Below are positions 48,789 through 57,952 of a stretch of 64,000 bases of DNA, one piece after another (the first letter of the stretch is position 1; every line of letters starts with the position of its first letter). Source of the stretch: Sutcliffiella horikoshii (GTDB lineage Bacteria > Bacillota > Bacilli > Bacillales > Bacillaceae_I); contig NZ_RXZI01000002.1 in the NCBI RefSeq assembly GCF_021991925.1, positions 372,001-436,000 of the forward strand. The letters run 5' to 3'. The position numbers and the translations under genes are program-made. Under the pieces are notes generated by a model that was not told where the DNA came from, ran no database searches, and saw only the letters and a list, made by a program, of their open reading frames with translations.

Positions 48789-48870
48789 CATTCATCAGCA
48801 ATCATGAACGGTGGTGTATACTTAGTTGTCTAGGGCGAAAAAGTCCATCAGTAAGTACATAGTATTCACA

Positions 48871-48908
48871 GGCTCCTTTGCTGTTGTAGCAGAGGAGTCT
48901 TTTTATTT
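48871..48908 (+). terminator. Terminator-like hairpin downstream of the repeat array
   Basis: GGCTCCTTTGCT and AGCAGAGGAGTC pair with G-U and one mismatch, followed by TTTTTATTTTT. Confidence 0.6.
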
Positions 48909-49028
48909 TTAGGTTGCTGAAGGACTTATGCTAGCCAAAGACGAAGTTTATGAAGAGTATCTATTATCATTCTTCAGTAGAGATAGCTGTTAAGGTAAGC
49001 AATATACTACATGAAAGGTTGAGATAAA

Positions 49029-49406
49029 ATGATTAGTACTATAAACAAAGAGGCAGCCATCTCATTTCTTCAAATGGTTGCTTCCGGAAAAATCCGTGAA
49101 GCATTCGAACGCCACATTGCCACTGATTTTTGTCACCACAACCCCTATTTTCGTGGGGACGCTGAATCGCTCATGTTAGCAATGGAAGAAAATGCGGTTC
49201 AAAGCCCCAACAAAACACTTGAAGTGAAGCATGCTATGGAAGATGGAGATAAAGTTGCTATTCACTCTCATATTAAACAGAATCCTATGGACCTCGGGGC
49301 TGCGGTGATTCATATTTTTCGTTTTGAAGGCGAGAGGATTGTGGAATTGTGGGATGTAGGCCAGGAAATTCCAGAAGAAACGCCGAATGAATATGGGATG
49401 TTTTAA
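49029..49406 (+). CDS. SnoaL-like / NTF2-fold protein
   Basis: ATG after GAAAGGTTGAGATAAA. 125 residues with the SnoaL-type cone fold pattern: AISFLQMVASGKIREAFERHIATDFCHHNPYF at the start and HIFRFEGERIVELWDVGQEIPEE at the end. Ligand and function unknown. Confidence 0.82.
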   Translation: MISTINKEAAISFLQMVASGKIREAFERHIATDFCHHNPYFRGDAESLMLAMEENAVQSPNKTLEVKHAMEDGDKVAIHSHIKQNPMDLGAAVIHIFRFEGERIVELWDVGQEIPEETPNEYGMF

Positions 49407-49474
49407 TATGTTGATGGTGAAGGGTAAAGTACCTTGTTAGACAGTGTGAAATTCCAAGAAAGCAGGCGATCTCC

Positions 49475-49930
49475 ATGGATTTTTTCGAAAAAGTAAAGAA
49501 TGGTATTAATCGCGTCAAAGACGCCAATGGCATTCCGGTGCCAATCACTGCTACCATGCTGCAAGAAGTGCTACGAAGAAATGATAAACTCCAGGAAGTC
49601 ACTGTGAAAATTAAGGAGGGGGAGATTCACATCGCTGGAAAAGCGCAAGCGGACCTAAAGGTGGCAAAGAAAGATCTCTCCTTTTCCATCACCCTCCAAC
49701 CAGTCAGGATAGAAGGTAGAGAGCTGATCTTCAAGATTGCGAAACTAAAACCCTTAAACCTCAGTATTCTTAATAAGCGTATATTCGATAAGCCGCCCCA
49801 CCTTACCTATAAGAGTGGGCATATGAGAATTGATTTTAATAGTTGGGAGATTGTTCGTAAGATTCCAATCGGTAAAATTAAGAATTACAAAATGGAAGAA
49901 GGGGGAATCATCATTGTGGTGGGGGTTTAA
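49475..49930 (+). CDS. Hypothetical protein
   Basis: ATG after AAGCAGGCGATCTCC. 151 residues, soluble, beta-rich (VTVKIKEGEIHIAGKAQADLKVAKKDLSFSITL in pattern), ending in IIIVVGV. Conserved-looking, but I do not recognise the family. Confidence 0.6.
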   Translation: MDFFEKVKNGINRVKDANGIPVPITATMLQEVLRRNDKLQEVTVKIKEGEIHIAGKAQADLKVAKKDLSFSITLQPVRIEGRELIFKIAKLKPLNLSILNKRIFDKPPHLTYKSGHMRIDFNSWEIVRKIPIGKIKNYKMEEGGIIIVVGV

Positions 49931-49998
49931 CGCTTTTACCTGAACCCCTCCCTTAAAAGAAAACGCTTGCAACCAACCCTGCCACATGTTACCATCAC

Positions 49999-50020
49999 AA
50001 TATACAACAAATTGTATATT
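49999..50020. promoter_or_regulatory. Predicted YhfZ operator 1
   Basis: AATATACAA-CAAA-TTGTATATT is a perfect 9-4-9 palindrome 3 bases before the yhfZ ATG. It shares layout and half-site with operator 2 at 51052. Confidence 0.65.
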
Positions 50021-50023
50021 GCG

Positions 50024-50962
50024 ATGGTGAAGCTATTGAAAAAGAGTGTAAATTTGTATTTAAAAAGCGGGATTATTTTGCAGAAGCTAAGTGAGAAGCT
50101 GCTTTTTGTGGAAGTGAATGAAAGAATACCGCGAGTGGAGGATCTTTCAAAAGAGCTTGAGGTCGGACGGGGGACCATCCAGACAACTCTTCAAAGGCTT
50201 GTAAAGCTTGAGGCTATTTCCTTGGAGTCACGGGGGCATCTAGGAACGTTTCTCCGGTATAAGGATACGAATGAATTATTAAAATGTGCAGGGGTCAATC
50301 AGGTAACAGCGGTTATGCCTTTGCCGTATTCCAAAAAGTATGAAGGGATGGCCACTGGTCTGACCTTTGCCTTTGAAAAGCTGAATATTTTCTTTAACAT
50401 TGCTTTCATGAGAGGTTCAAGCCTTCGGGTCGGGGCACTCCGTGAAGGAAGATATGACCTTGCTTTGGTATCGAGGTTTTCAGCCAAACAGCATATGGTT
50501 GAAGATAACAACCTAGAGCTGGGACTGGCTTTTGGTCCCCATTCATATGTATCCAATCATGCCCTAATGTTTGCCGATGAAGCTTCCGAATCAATCAAGG
50601 ATGGGATGAAGATAGGGGTTGACCCTTCATCTACTGACCAAAAGACGTTGATACTTGCAGAAACGGAAGGGAAAGACGTGGAGTTGATTTCGCTGAACTA
50701 TATGCATCTATTATCCAATCTGCAAGCAGGGAAGATAGATGCGACCGTTTGGAATGTAGATGAAAGGAATCAAAATCAAATCAACATCCGCCCACTGACT
50801 ACTTCTGCTGCTCTGCAAATGGAAGAGGAAATGACCGAAGCCGTATGCTTGATGAACAGAGGAAATAGAAAACTGGAATATCTATTAAAGCTTATTTCAA
50901 TGGATGAGGTAAGGGAAGTTCAGAAGCAAGTAGAGAGAAATGAAGTTATTCCGAGGTATTAA
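50024..50962 (+). CDS. yhfZ: YhfZ-type HTH transcriptional regulator
   Basis: ATG 50024 gives 312 residues starting MVKLLKKSVNLYLKSG; the longer TTG frame at 49967 would put the operator inside the gene. No ribosome site precedes ATG, so translation may start close to the mRNA end. The N-terminus is a GntR-like winged helix (RIPRVEDLSKELEVGRGTIQTTLQRL) and the rest is a periplasmic-binding-protein-like ligand domain, as in YhfZ. It lies upstream of a full yhf operon and should regulate it and itself through the two palindromes. Confidence 0.85.
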   Translation: MVKLLKKSVNLYLKSGIILQKLSEKLLFVEVNERIPRVEDLSKELEVGRGTIQTTLQRLVKLEAISLESRGHLGTFLRYKDTNELLKCAGVNQVTAVMPLPYSKKYEGMATGLTFAFEKLNIFFNIAFMRGSSLRVGALREGRYDLALVSRFSAKQHMVEDNNLELGLAFGPHSYVSNHALMFADEASESIKDGMKIGVDPSSTDQKTLILAETEGKDVELISLNYMHLLSNLQAGKIDATVWNVDERNQNQINIRPLTTSAALQMEEEMTEAVCLMNRGNRKLEYLLKLISMDEVREVQKQVERNEVIPRY

Positions 50963-50976
50963 AACTATATAAATCG

Positions 50977-51012
50977 CGGAGTCTTCAGTAAAAATCTCTA
51001 GAAGACCCCGCC
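50977..51012 (+). terminator. Stem-loop after yhfZ
   Basis: GCGGAGTCTTC and GAAGACCCCGC pair with one mismatch; the following bases are only weakly T-rich. Confidence 0.45.
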
Positions 51013-51018
51013 GTTTGC

Positions 51019-51073
51019 TTGAAAAAAAAGCTTTCCAACTACTATAATCCTAAAATACAATTTTTTGTATTTT
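51019..51073 (+). promoter_or_regulatory. Promoter and YhfZ operator 2 of the yhfY-W operon
   Basis: TTGAAA (51019), 18-base spacer, TATAAT (51043), followed by AAAATACAA-TTTT-TTGTATTTT (51052-51073), a perfect 9-4-9 palindrome matching operator 1. Confidence 0.7.
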
Positions 51074-51106
51074 GCTACTAACCTAATAGAAAGGTCGTGA
51101 AAAATA

Positions 51107-51454
51107 ATGAGCATGCTTAAAGAACGAGTCGATATCCTTATGTCGACGGAAACCATTACCGAACGTGCACAGGCTATCACACTTAAAACAATGGAAGCTT
51201 TTGTGAATTCCACTCAAGAAGAAGAGAAGTACCAAATGCTCATTACCCATTTGGCAATGGCTGTGACGAGGATGGACAGGGGAGAAGAGCTCTCAGCACC
51301 ACCCGAGATGATAATGGAAGAGGTGCAACAATCTCCTTATATTAATGAAGCAAACAAACGGGTGGAATGGATTGAACAGCAACTGGGGGAGCCTTTGCCA
51401 CAAGAGGAAAAAGCCTTTTTACAAATGCACTTTGTAAGCGTTTTAACCAATTAA
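51107..51454 (+). CDS. yhfY: YhfY-like PRD domain protein
   Basis: ATG after AGAAAGGTCGTGAAAAATA. 115 residues that form a single PTS regulation domain, with His in LITHLAMAVTRM and in LQMHFVSVL. There is no DNA- or RNA-binding part, so it may act as a phosphorylated partner of YhfZ or another protein. First gene of the main yhf operon. Confidence 0.8.
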   Translation: MSMLKERVDILMSTETITERAQAITLKTMEAFVNSTQEEEKYQMLITHLAMAVTRMDRGEELSAPPEMIMEEVQQSPYINEANKRVEWIEQQLGEPLPQEEKAFLQMHFVSVLTN

Positions 51455-51478
51455 TCTATAAATCTGGAGGGATTCACT

Positions 51479-51838
51479 ATGAAAATCGTAATTGGCGGGC
51501 AAGTAGAAAAAAGTGAAATTGAAAAGCTGGTCATCGAGCATGGCAATGGAAAGGTGGAAACACAAGTCAAGCCGGATTTGGAAGCTGCCATGATGTTGAA
51601 GAATGGACAGGCAGACTATTATGTTGGGGCTTGCCATACGGGTGGAGGCGGTGCACTTGCGATGGCCATTGCGCTTCTTGGGAAAAACAAATGTGCCACC
51701 ATCTCCATGCCAGGCAAACCGCCGGTGCAGGGGAAGGTACAGGAGGCAGTGGAGCAAGGGGCAACAGCTTTCGGTTTTACAGGGGATCACAAGGAAAAAG
51801 CGGTGGAGCTACTATTGGCTGAGCTTTTAAAAAAGTAG
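51479..51838 (+). CDS. yhfU: YhfU family protein (DUF2620)
   Basis: ATG behind CTGGAGGGATTCACT. 119 residues: MKIVIGGQVEKSEIEKLVIE, YYVGACHTGGGGALAMAIALLG and KPPVQGKVQEAVEQGATAFGFTGDH match the YhfU/DUF2620 family. It always accompanies the YhfT membrane protein and may be its soluble partner. The reaction is not known. Confidence 0.85.
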   Translation: MKIVIGGQVEKSEIEKLVIEHGNGKVETQVKPDLEAAMMLKNGQADYYVGACHTGGGGALAMAIALLGKNKCATISMPGKPPVQGKVQEAVEQGATAFGFTGDHKEKAVELLLAELLKK

Positions 51839-51859
51839 GGAGAAACGGGGGAGTTTTTC

Positions 51860-53158
51860 ATGGTATTAGAAGCAGGAATATTAATTTTACTAGGGGTAGT
51901 AGGAGCCGTCATGGCGAATATGGGGATTGCTGTTTTTAATGACGGCTTGAGACCGGTTGTACCGGAAAATCTGGAAGGGCGCATGTCGCGGAAAGAACTT
52001 TCTGTGACGGCATTTGCGATGAGTTTTGGACTTGTCATCGGATTTGGAATACCAATCTCCATCGCTGGCGGGATCTTGTTGATCCATAGTATTTTGCTAG
52101 GAACGGATATTATCGGGCTTTCTTTGAACAAGGGGAAAGTATCGACTGCTGTAGCCGGTCTGATTGGTGGACTTTACGGTGCTGGGGTTTATTTTGGCCT
52201 TCAGTTTGTGGTGGCAGGGTTTGAAAAGCTGCCGCTGAATTTCGTTGATGGGTTCAATCTAGTAGGCGCGCCGGTTGTCGTATCCTTCATGGTCTTCCCG
52301 GCGATTGCGATTGCGCTGCAATTTGGTGTGAAAAAAGGGATTATCGCATTTTTAGTTTCCGCTCTTGCACGACAAATCATTGTTTTCACCAACACAGAGC
52401 AGCTTATTTCTATCGGAGGAACGCCGGTGGTTTTAAGTCCGGAAGGGATCGCACTTGTCGTGGGAATGATTTTCTTGATGACGTTTGCCATCCGGGAGAA
52501 ATCGGATGATACGAGTTTGTCCACACTTGCGAGTCTGTTTGTGGACCGTGTGAATCGAATTAAAAAACATGTTTGGATTTTAATGGTCAGTGGGGCGCTT
52601 ATTTCTGCAGCTGCCAACTATCTGATTGTTGCGGGAGATCCAATATCTCTTAATCTATTGTCAGAAGGAAAAATCTCTGAGGGTGCGATTGCTTCTTTTG
52701 CAAAAGCAATCGGATTTGTACCGCTGATTGCTAGTACTGCGATTGCAACAGGGGTGTATGGTCCTGCGGGATTCACATTCGTCTTTGGGGCAGGAATCCT
52801 GTCACCTAATCCAGTGGTTGCTGCCATTGCCGGCGCGCTGATTATTTTTGCGGAAGTTTGGCTGTTGACGTACTTGGCTAAGTTTTTGGATCGCTATCCT
52901 GGAGTACGTGCCTCAGGTGAAAATATCCGTACTGCCATGACACGGGTGCTTGAAGTGGCATTGCTGATTGGTGGAGCGAACGCGGCCAATGCGATTGTAC
53001 CTGGTTTCGGGTTCTTCGCCATCGCCGGTATTTACTTGCTCAATGAAGCGGCTGGACGCCCGATTGTCCGAATGGCGGTTGGACCTCTTGGTGCCATTGC
53101 AGTAGGTATCATCGGAAACATTTTAGTGTTACTCGGTCTCTTTACACCGCCACAATAA
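51860..53158 (+). CDS. yhfT: YhfT family membrane protein, putative transporter
   Basis: ATG after AACGGGGGAGTTTTTC. 432 residues, about twelve membrane helices, with NDGLRPVVPENLEGRMSRKEL near the N-terminus and long glycine-rich helices. It is the YhfT protein of the yhf cluster. With YhfU it is the likely uptake step for the unknown substrate. Confidence 0.85.
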   Translation: MVLEAGILILLGVVGAVMANMGIAVFNDGLRPVVPENLEGRMSRKELSVTAFAMSFGLVIGFGIPISIAGGILLIHSILLGTDIIGLSLNKGKVSTAVAGLIGGLYGAGVYFGLQFVVAGFEKLPLNFVDGFNLVGAPVVVSFMVFPAIAIALQFGVKKGIIAFLVSALARQIIVFTNTEQLISIGGTPVVLSPEGIALVVGMIFLMTFAIREKSDDTSLSTLASLFVDRVNRIKKHVWILMVSGALISAAANYLIVAGDPISLNLLSEGKISEGAIASFAKAIGFVPLIASTAIATGVYGPAGFTFVFGAGILSPNPVVAAIAGALIIFAEVWLLTYLAKFLDRYPGVRASGENIRTAMTRVLEVALLIGGANAANAIVPGFGFFAIAGIYLLNEAAGRPIVRMAVGPLGAIAVGIIGNILVLLGLFTPPQ

Positions 53159-53184
53159 ACCTTGATTAGAAGGAGACGATCTAC

Positions 53185-54111
53185 ATGTATATTCAAACTA
53201 TCTTTGGCCCGATTGCTCCGGAAGAGTTGGGGGTATGTGCGTGTCATGAGCATTTAAGCATTGACCTAAGCAGGATCAAAGGCGATCCGGATACAGCGCT
53301 GCAAAATGTGAGGCTTGTAACGGAAGACCTTAGAAGCTTTAAAGCACACGGAGGAAAAGCGGTTATTGAGGTAACCAATTATGGAATGGGCAGGAATATC
53401 CCTGCCCTTCTTCAAATAGGCCGTGAGCTGGATTTGCAGATTGTCGCAAGTACTGGCTGTTATAAAGATCCTTTTATCCCGGAGGACAGGACAAGCTACA
53501 CACGGGATGATTTTTGCCAATGGATGATCGATGAAATTAAGCATGGAATGGACGGGACGGATATACTGCCAGGTGTCATTGGGGAAATCGGCAGCAGTCA
53601 TAATAAATTCGAGCCGATTGAGCTGGAGCTTTTCCACGGGGCAATAGAAGCAGCAAAAGTTACGAAGCTTCCATTGTCCACTCACACCACACTTGGAACG
53701 ATGGCCTTGGAACAGATCGACCTTTTTGAAAAAGAAGGACTGCCACTGCACCAGGTAATTATCGGTCACCAGGATCTGAATGAACAGGATGAGGTCGTCC
53801 TGGAGGTACTTGCTTCTGGTGCTTTTGTTGCACTGGACACAATCGGCAAGGAAAACTACCGGACAGATGCAGACCGCCTCGCGTCCCTCATGAAATTTTT
53901 AGAAAACGGTTATGAAAACCAGTTGTTACTATCAAGTGACCTGACACGCAATTCCCATATGCGGGCAAAAGGTGGACAAGGTTATGACGTGGTGCTCCGC
54001 AGCTTCATCCCAAGGTTAAGGGAACAGGGAGTGGAGGATAATGTGATCGAAAAACTACTAATAAAAAATCCTCAGCAAGCATTCAGCATACGAAAAGAGG
54101 CGAGCTTATGA
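53185..54111 (+). CDS. php: Phosphotriesterase homology protein (YhfV)
   Basis: ATG after GAAGGAGACGATCTAC. 308 residues, an amidohydrolase barrel with the metal ligands in place: CHEH (His21, His23), Glu in VIGEIGSS (Glu rather than carbamylated Lys, as in Escherichia coli PHP), His in LSTHTT and IGHQD, and Asp in SSDLTR. The natural substrate is unknown; the barrel suggests hydrolysis of a lactone or phosphoester. It overlaps yhfS by four bases. Confidence 0.88.
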   Translation: MYIQTIFGPIAPEELGVCACHEHLSIDLSRIKGDPDTALQNVRLVTEDLRSFKAHGGKAVIEVTNYGMGRNIPALLQIGRELDLQIVASTGCYKDPFIPEDRTSYTRDDFCQWMIDEIKHGMDGTDILPGVIGEIGSSHNKFEPIELELFHGAIEAAKVTKLPLSTHTTLGTMALEQIDLFEKEGLPLHQVIIGHQDLNEQDEVVLEVLASGAFVALDTIGKENYRTDADRLASLMKFLENGYENQLLLSSDLTRNSHMRAKGGQGYDVVLRSFIPRLREQGVEDNVIEKLLIKNPQQAFSIRKEASL

Positions 54112-55217
54112 GATATGCAGATTCCATTTTGCCTAATTTGAGCATGAAAGAGGCGCAGGCACTACAATTCCGTTTAATAGATGAGATTACGAGAGAATTT
54201 GCAGATAATGAATTTTTCCAGACAGGGGATGTGGGACTTCATCCAGCATATAACCGTCCATATGTGACCGCCCGGGTGGAGCGGGTGCTTGCCCAAACCT
54301 TTGATGCGGAGGCATGCGCCTTGGTCAGGGGGAGCGGGACTGGAGCAATCCGGATTATCTTAAGCCAGCTGTTGGAGCCAGGTGATACGTGCATCGTTCA
54401 TACCGCACCGGTCTATATGACAACCAAAGAAACATTCAGGATGATGGGAATAAAGCAAAAGCAAGTAGATTTCAATAACTTGGATAAGTTGCGCGAGCAT
54501 TTACATTCTGATAACGATTCCAGGGTCTTTTATGTACAGCATGCAAGGCAACAACCAACAGATACCTACCAATTGGATGAAGTCATTCAACTTGTAAAAG
54601 AAATACGCCCAGACCTTCCCATTGTTGTGGATGATAATTATTGTGCGATGAAAATGCCAAAGATTGGCGTTCAGTATGGCGCGGAGTATTCCACTTTTTC
54701 CGGCTTCAAGCTGCTTGGGCCACAGGGGATAGGGATTCTTTTGGGCAAAAAGGAAGCAATTGAACAGATTCATCACCGTAATTACTCAGGTGGCGGCCAA
54801 GTGCAAGGATTTGAAGCACATGAATTGCTAAGGAGCCTTGTTTTTGCACCTGTTATGCTTGCTACTCAAAACGAGCAGGTGGAAGAGTTGCGGGAAAGAA
54901 TCGCTTCAGGCGAAGTCCCTCATGTCAAAGAGGTGTATATCACCAATTCCCAATCCAAAAATGTCATCGTGGAACTTGAACAGCCGATCGCTCAAGAAGT
55001 AATCAAGGCAGCTTCGGAGTTTGGTGCGGCTACTTACCCGGTCGGAGCCGAATCTCGCTTTGAATTGATACCGATGATTTATCGGGTTTCTGGGAGCTTT
55101 TTGGAAAGTCAGCCTGAACTGAAAGAGTATGGTCTGAGAATCAATCCGATGAAATCCTCGGCAAGCACGGTCATCCGTATCCTGAACCGTGTGCTTGAAA
55201 AAGTGGCGATGAGGTGA
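54108..55217 (+). CDS. yhfS: YhfS-like PLP-dependent transferase
   Basis: ATG overlaps the php stop (ATGA), behind AGAGGCGAGC. 369 residues, fold type I PLP enzyme with VVDDNYCAMKMP and a probable PLP lysine Lys201 in TFSGFKLLGPQGIG. It resembles YhfS of Escherichia coli. In context it should act on an amino-acid-like intermediate of the yhf pathway. Confidence 0.87.
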   Translation: MRYADSILPNLSMKEAQALQFRLIDEITREFADNEFFQTGDVGLHPAYNRPYVTARVERVLAQTFDAEACALVRGSGTGAIRIILSQLLEPGDTCIVHTAPVYMTTKETFRMMGIKQKQVDFNNLDKLREHLHSDNDSRVFYVQHARQQPTDTYQLDEVIQLVKEIRPDLPIVVDDNYCAMKMPKIGVQYGAEYSTFSGFKLLGPQGIGILLGKKEAIEQIHHRNYSGGGQVQGFEAHELLRSLVFAPVMLATQNEQVEELRERIASGEVPHVKEVYITNSQSKNVIVELEQPIAQEVIKAASEFGAATYPVGAESRFELIPMIYRVSGSFLESQPELKEYGLRINPMKSSASTVIRILNRVLEKVAMR

Positions 55218-55223
55218 TCAAAC

Positions 55224-56387
55224 ATGTTTCTTGATATGACACTGAAAAGAAATGAGGAGCTGGTGAGGACCGCGACAATACTTCACCGCAATGGCGATAT
55301 TCCGGCCAATACCTATGTGCTGGACCTCGACCAGATCGAGGAAAATGTCCAAGCACTCTCTCGCTCCGCTTCCGAACATGGCATCACGCTTTATTATATG
55401 ACCAAACAAATAGGGAGAAGTCCATTCATTGGTCAGATCATCGAGCAGAATGGGATGGAAAAAGCTGTCGGGGTGGATATCGATGAGGCGGCCATGCTAA
55501 AGGAGGGTGGCTGTAAGATAGGAAACCTCGGCCATCTTGTCCAGCCATCCAACAGCCAGTGGAAGTACGCCCTTGAAGAGCTCCAACCAGAAGTGATCAC
55601 GTTATTTTCCTATGAAAGGGCCCAACAGTTATCAAAAGCAGCAATGGAGCTTGGGATACGGCAGGATGTCATTTTGCGTGTCATCAAACCAACGGACCAG
55701 GTGTTCCCAGGTCAGTTCGGCGGGTTTCTGTTGGAAAAGCTGAATGAGGAAATCAAGCGACTCACCACGCTACCTGGGATCCGGATCATCGGGATAACGA
55801 GTTTTCCGGTTTTTCAATTGAATGAAGAAAAGAATGGCATGGCGTTCACCTCCAATATCCAGACACTTCATCACGCAAAGGCCATCTTGGAACAGCATAA
55901 TCTCGAAGTCTTGCAAGTGAATGCCCCAAGTGCCACAAGCTGCTATACCATGCCACTATTAAAAGAAAGCGGTGTGACACATGGGGAGCCTGGACACGCC
56001 ATAACAGGGACCACCCCATTGCACGCGTATAGGGAGGACCTCGAAGAAGTGCCATCCATGGTGTACGTCTCGGAAATCTCCCATATGGACGAAGAGTTTG
56101 CCTATACCATTGCTGGCGGATTTTATGCGAGAGGGAACATGGAGTCTGCTCTATATGGAAGCGATGAAACAGCGATTCTCACTCAACGCACCCATACAGC
56201 CCTTGTTTCGCCTGAGAACATCGACTATTACGGGGCTCTTGAGAAAAAAGAGAACATGAAGGTCGGGGATACGGTGGTGTACGCTTTCCGCACGCAAATT
56301 TTTGTCACCCGAGCCCATGTGGCATTTGTGCGAGGGGTTCGCACATCAAACCCTGAAGTGGTCTATTTTCAGAGAAGGGGGCTGTAA
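55224..56387 (+). CDS. yhfX: YhfX-like alanine racemase-fold PLP enzyme
   Basis: ATG six bases after the yhfS stop. 387 residues, fold type III PLP enzyme: YVLDLDQIEENVQAL, PLP-lysine Lys61 in YYMTKQIGRSP, and a C-terminal barrel with GGFYARGNMESALYG. The family is distinct from alanine racemase; the substrate is unknown. Confidence 0.87.
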   Translation: MFLDMTLKRNEELVRTATILHRNGDIPANTYVLDLDQIEENVQALSRSASEHGITLYYMTKQIGRSPFIGQIIEQNGMEKAVGVDIDEAAMLKEGGCKIGNLGHLVQPSNSQWKYALEELQPEVITLFSYERAQQLSKAAMELGIRQDVILRVIKPTDQVFPGQFGGFLLEKLNEEIKRLTTLPGIRIIGITSFPVFQLNEEKNGMAFTSNIQTLHHAKAILEQHNLEVLQVNAPSATSCYTMPLLKESGVTHGEPGHAITGTTPLHAYREDLEEVPSMVYVSEISHMDEEFAYTIAGGFYARGNMESALYGSDETAILTQRTHTALVSPENIDYYGALEKKENMKVGDTVVYAFRTQIFVTRAHVAFVRGVRTSNPEVVYFQRRGL

Positions 56388-56390
56388 GCG

Positions 56391-57575
56391 ATGAAGAAAG
56401 TCACACTATTGATCCTGGACGGTTTTGGAGTAGGTGCAATGGAAGATTGCAAGACTGTCAAACCGGAGGACATGGAAGCAAACACGTATAGAAGCATTTG
56501 TGAAACAGTAGATTTAAAGATTCCCAACCTTCAAAGGCTTGGACTGGAGAAAATAGCGGATGGTACTGGGGTGCCTATTGCGGCACATGGAAAAAGCAAT
56601 CTCGCCCATTATGGGGCGGACACCTATATGGGCCATCAGGAGTTGATGGGTAGCAAGCCAGGCAGGCCTCAAGAGAGATTGATGAAGGACATTGCCCCTG
56701 GATTGAAGGAAGCTTTGGAGGCTAACGAGTATAAAGTGGAATATCCAATAGAGGGAGTGCCTGTCCTTTTAGTGGAGGGTTCCGTGGTGATTGGAGACAA
56801 TCTCGAATCTCAGCTCGGCAATATCATCAACGTGGTATGTGACCTTAACCAGATTACTTTTGAGGATGCCTGTGAAATTGGAAAAGTGGTGCGAAGCAAT
56901 GTAGACACTAGCAGGGTCATCGTCTTCGGCAACACGACAACCTCCACCGAAATCATCCTATCCACCGTCCAGGAAAAAAATCCGGGACAATGGGGAGTGG
57001 ACTCACCAAAAGCTAAAGTCTACGGCCCGGGCTATCATGTATTGCATCTCGGCTATGGTGTCGACAGCACGAAACAGCTCGCCTATCTTGCGGAAAAGAA
57101 GGGGCTACCAGTTTTCCGGATTGGAAAAACGGCAGATGTCATCCAGGCGGGTGGCTATGCAGACGGTGTGGTCGAAACAAAAGAGGTGTTACATCATTTC
57201 CAGGATAAGTACAACACAACAAAAGAAGAGGCTCTCTTCCTTGTGAATGTCCAGGAAACAGATCTTGCCGGTCACAAAGAAGACAGTACTTGGTACAAAG
57301 AAGTACTGGAAGAGGTGGATCGGTTTCTTGCTGCGTTCATCCCCACTTTAGGGAAAGAGGAGTTACTGATCATCACCGCCGACCATGGCAACGACCCAAC
57401 CATTGGCCACTCCAACCACACCCGCGAACAAACTCCGATACTAGTTGTGGGAGAGGGGATATCTCCAGTCGATCTAGGAACCAGAGATACCATGGCAGAT
57501 ATTGCAGCGACCATCGCAGAATATTTAGACGTGGAACAACCGGAATTTGGGGAGAGTTTTTTAAAGTTGATGTAG
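56391..57575 (+). CDS. yhfW: YhfW-like phosphopentomutase-related protein
   Basis: ATG behind AGAAGGGGGCTGTAAGC. 394 residues, alkaline-phosphatase superfamily: metal Asp in ILDGFGVGAMED, DTYMGHQELMGSKP, ITADHGNDPTIGHSNHTREQTPILV. It matches YhfW and is related to DeoB phosphopentomutase, suggesting a phosphosugar step. It is the last gene of the operon. Confidence 0.88.
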   Translation: MKKVTLLILDGFGVGAMEDCKTVKPEDMEANTYRSICETVDLKIPNLQRLGLEKIADGTGVPIAAHGKSNLAHYGADTYMGHQELMGSKPGRPQERLMKDIAPGLKEALEANEYKVEYPIEGVPVLLVEGSVVIGDNLESQLGNIINVVCDLNQITFEDACEIGKVVRSNVDTSRVIVFGNTTTSTEIILSTVQEKNPGQWGVDSPKAKVYGPGYHVLHLGYGVDSTKQLAYLAEKKGLPVFRIGKTADVIQAGGYADGVVETKEVLHHFQDKYNTTKEEALFLVNVQETDLAGHKEDSTWYKEVLEEVDRFLAAFIPTLGKEELLIITADHGNDPTIGHSNHTREQTPILVVGEGISPVDLGTRDTMADIAATIAEYLDVEQPEFGESFLKLM

Positions 57576-57582
57576 TGTGGAT

Positions 57583-57642
57583 GTGGGGACGGTACTTTTG
57601 CTCCTTTGCTTGGATGGCGAAGCAGCAAAAGTTCCGTCCCCA
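57583..57642. repeat. REP-like palindrome after yhfW
   Basis: TGGGGACGGTACTTTTGCT and AGCAAAAGTTCCGTCCCCA form a 60-base stem-loop with one mismatch. It also could serve as the operon terminator, but it lacks a T-run. Confidence 0.65.
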
Positions 57643-57952
57643 CTTGAAGTTCTCTTCCGATATTTTTTGGCGCGTTTACCTTTCCATTTGTTTTTCAGAA
57701 ATACCTTTATTTAAACAAACGTTCGATTAAACGAAGAAAACCAGTTGATAGATTGGGTGCTTTTCTTAGTTGTTTATTAATCAACTTTTCTTGATGGGTA
57801 TATCACAATAGCAACTTCTACTTGATACCATAAAATAAAAATGGAAGAAGAATACCATCTAGATTCCCCCATATAATGATATGAACTTCATTTTGTAGCT
57901 ACCCCGTAGGACCGCTGTAGTGAATATTCATCATGGAAATGGGGGAATCAAG
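57643..57952. other. Intergenic stretch before the coiled-coil gene
   Basis: AT-rich. It holds a degenerate AAACAAACGTTCGATT palindrome near 57714. No gene recognised. Confidence 0.45.

Noticed and set aside
49967-50023. TTG start for yhfZ
   Set aside because: It would place the palindromic operator inside the coding region and lacks a ribosome site; kept only as an alternative.
53266-53769. 167-codon minus-strand frame opposite php
   Set aside because: Antisense shadow; php carries all metal ligands and the operon is contiguous.
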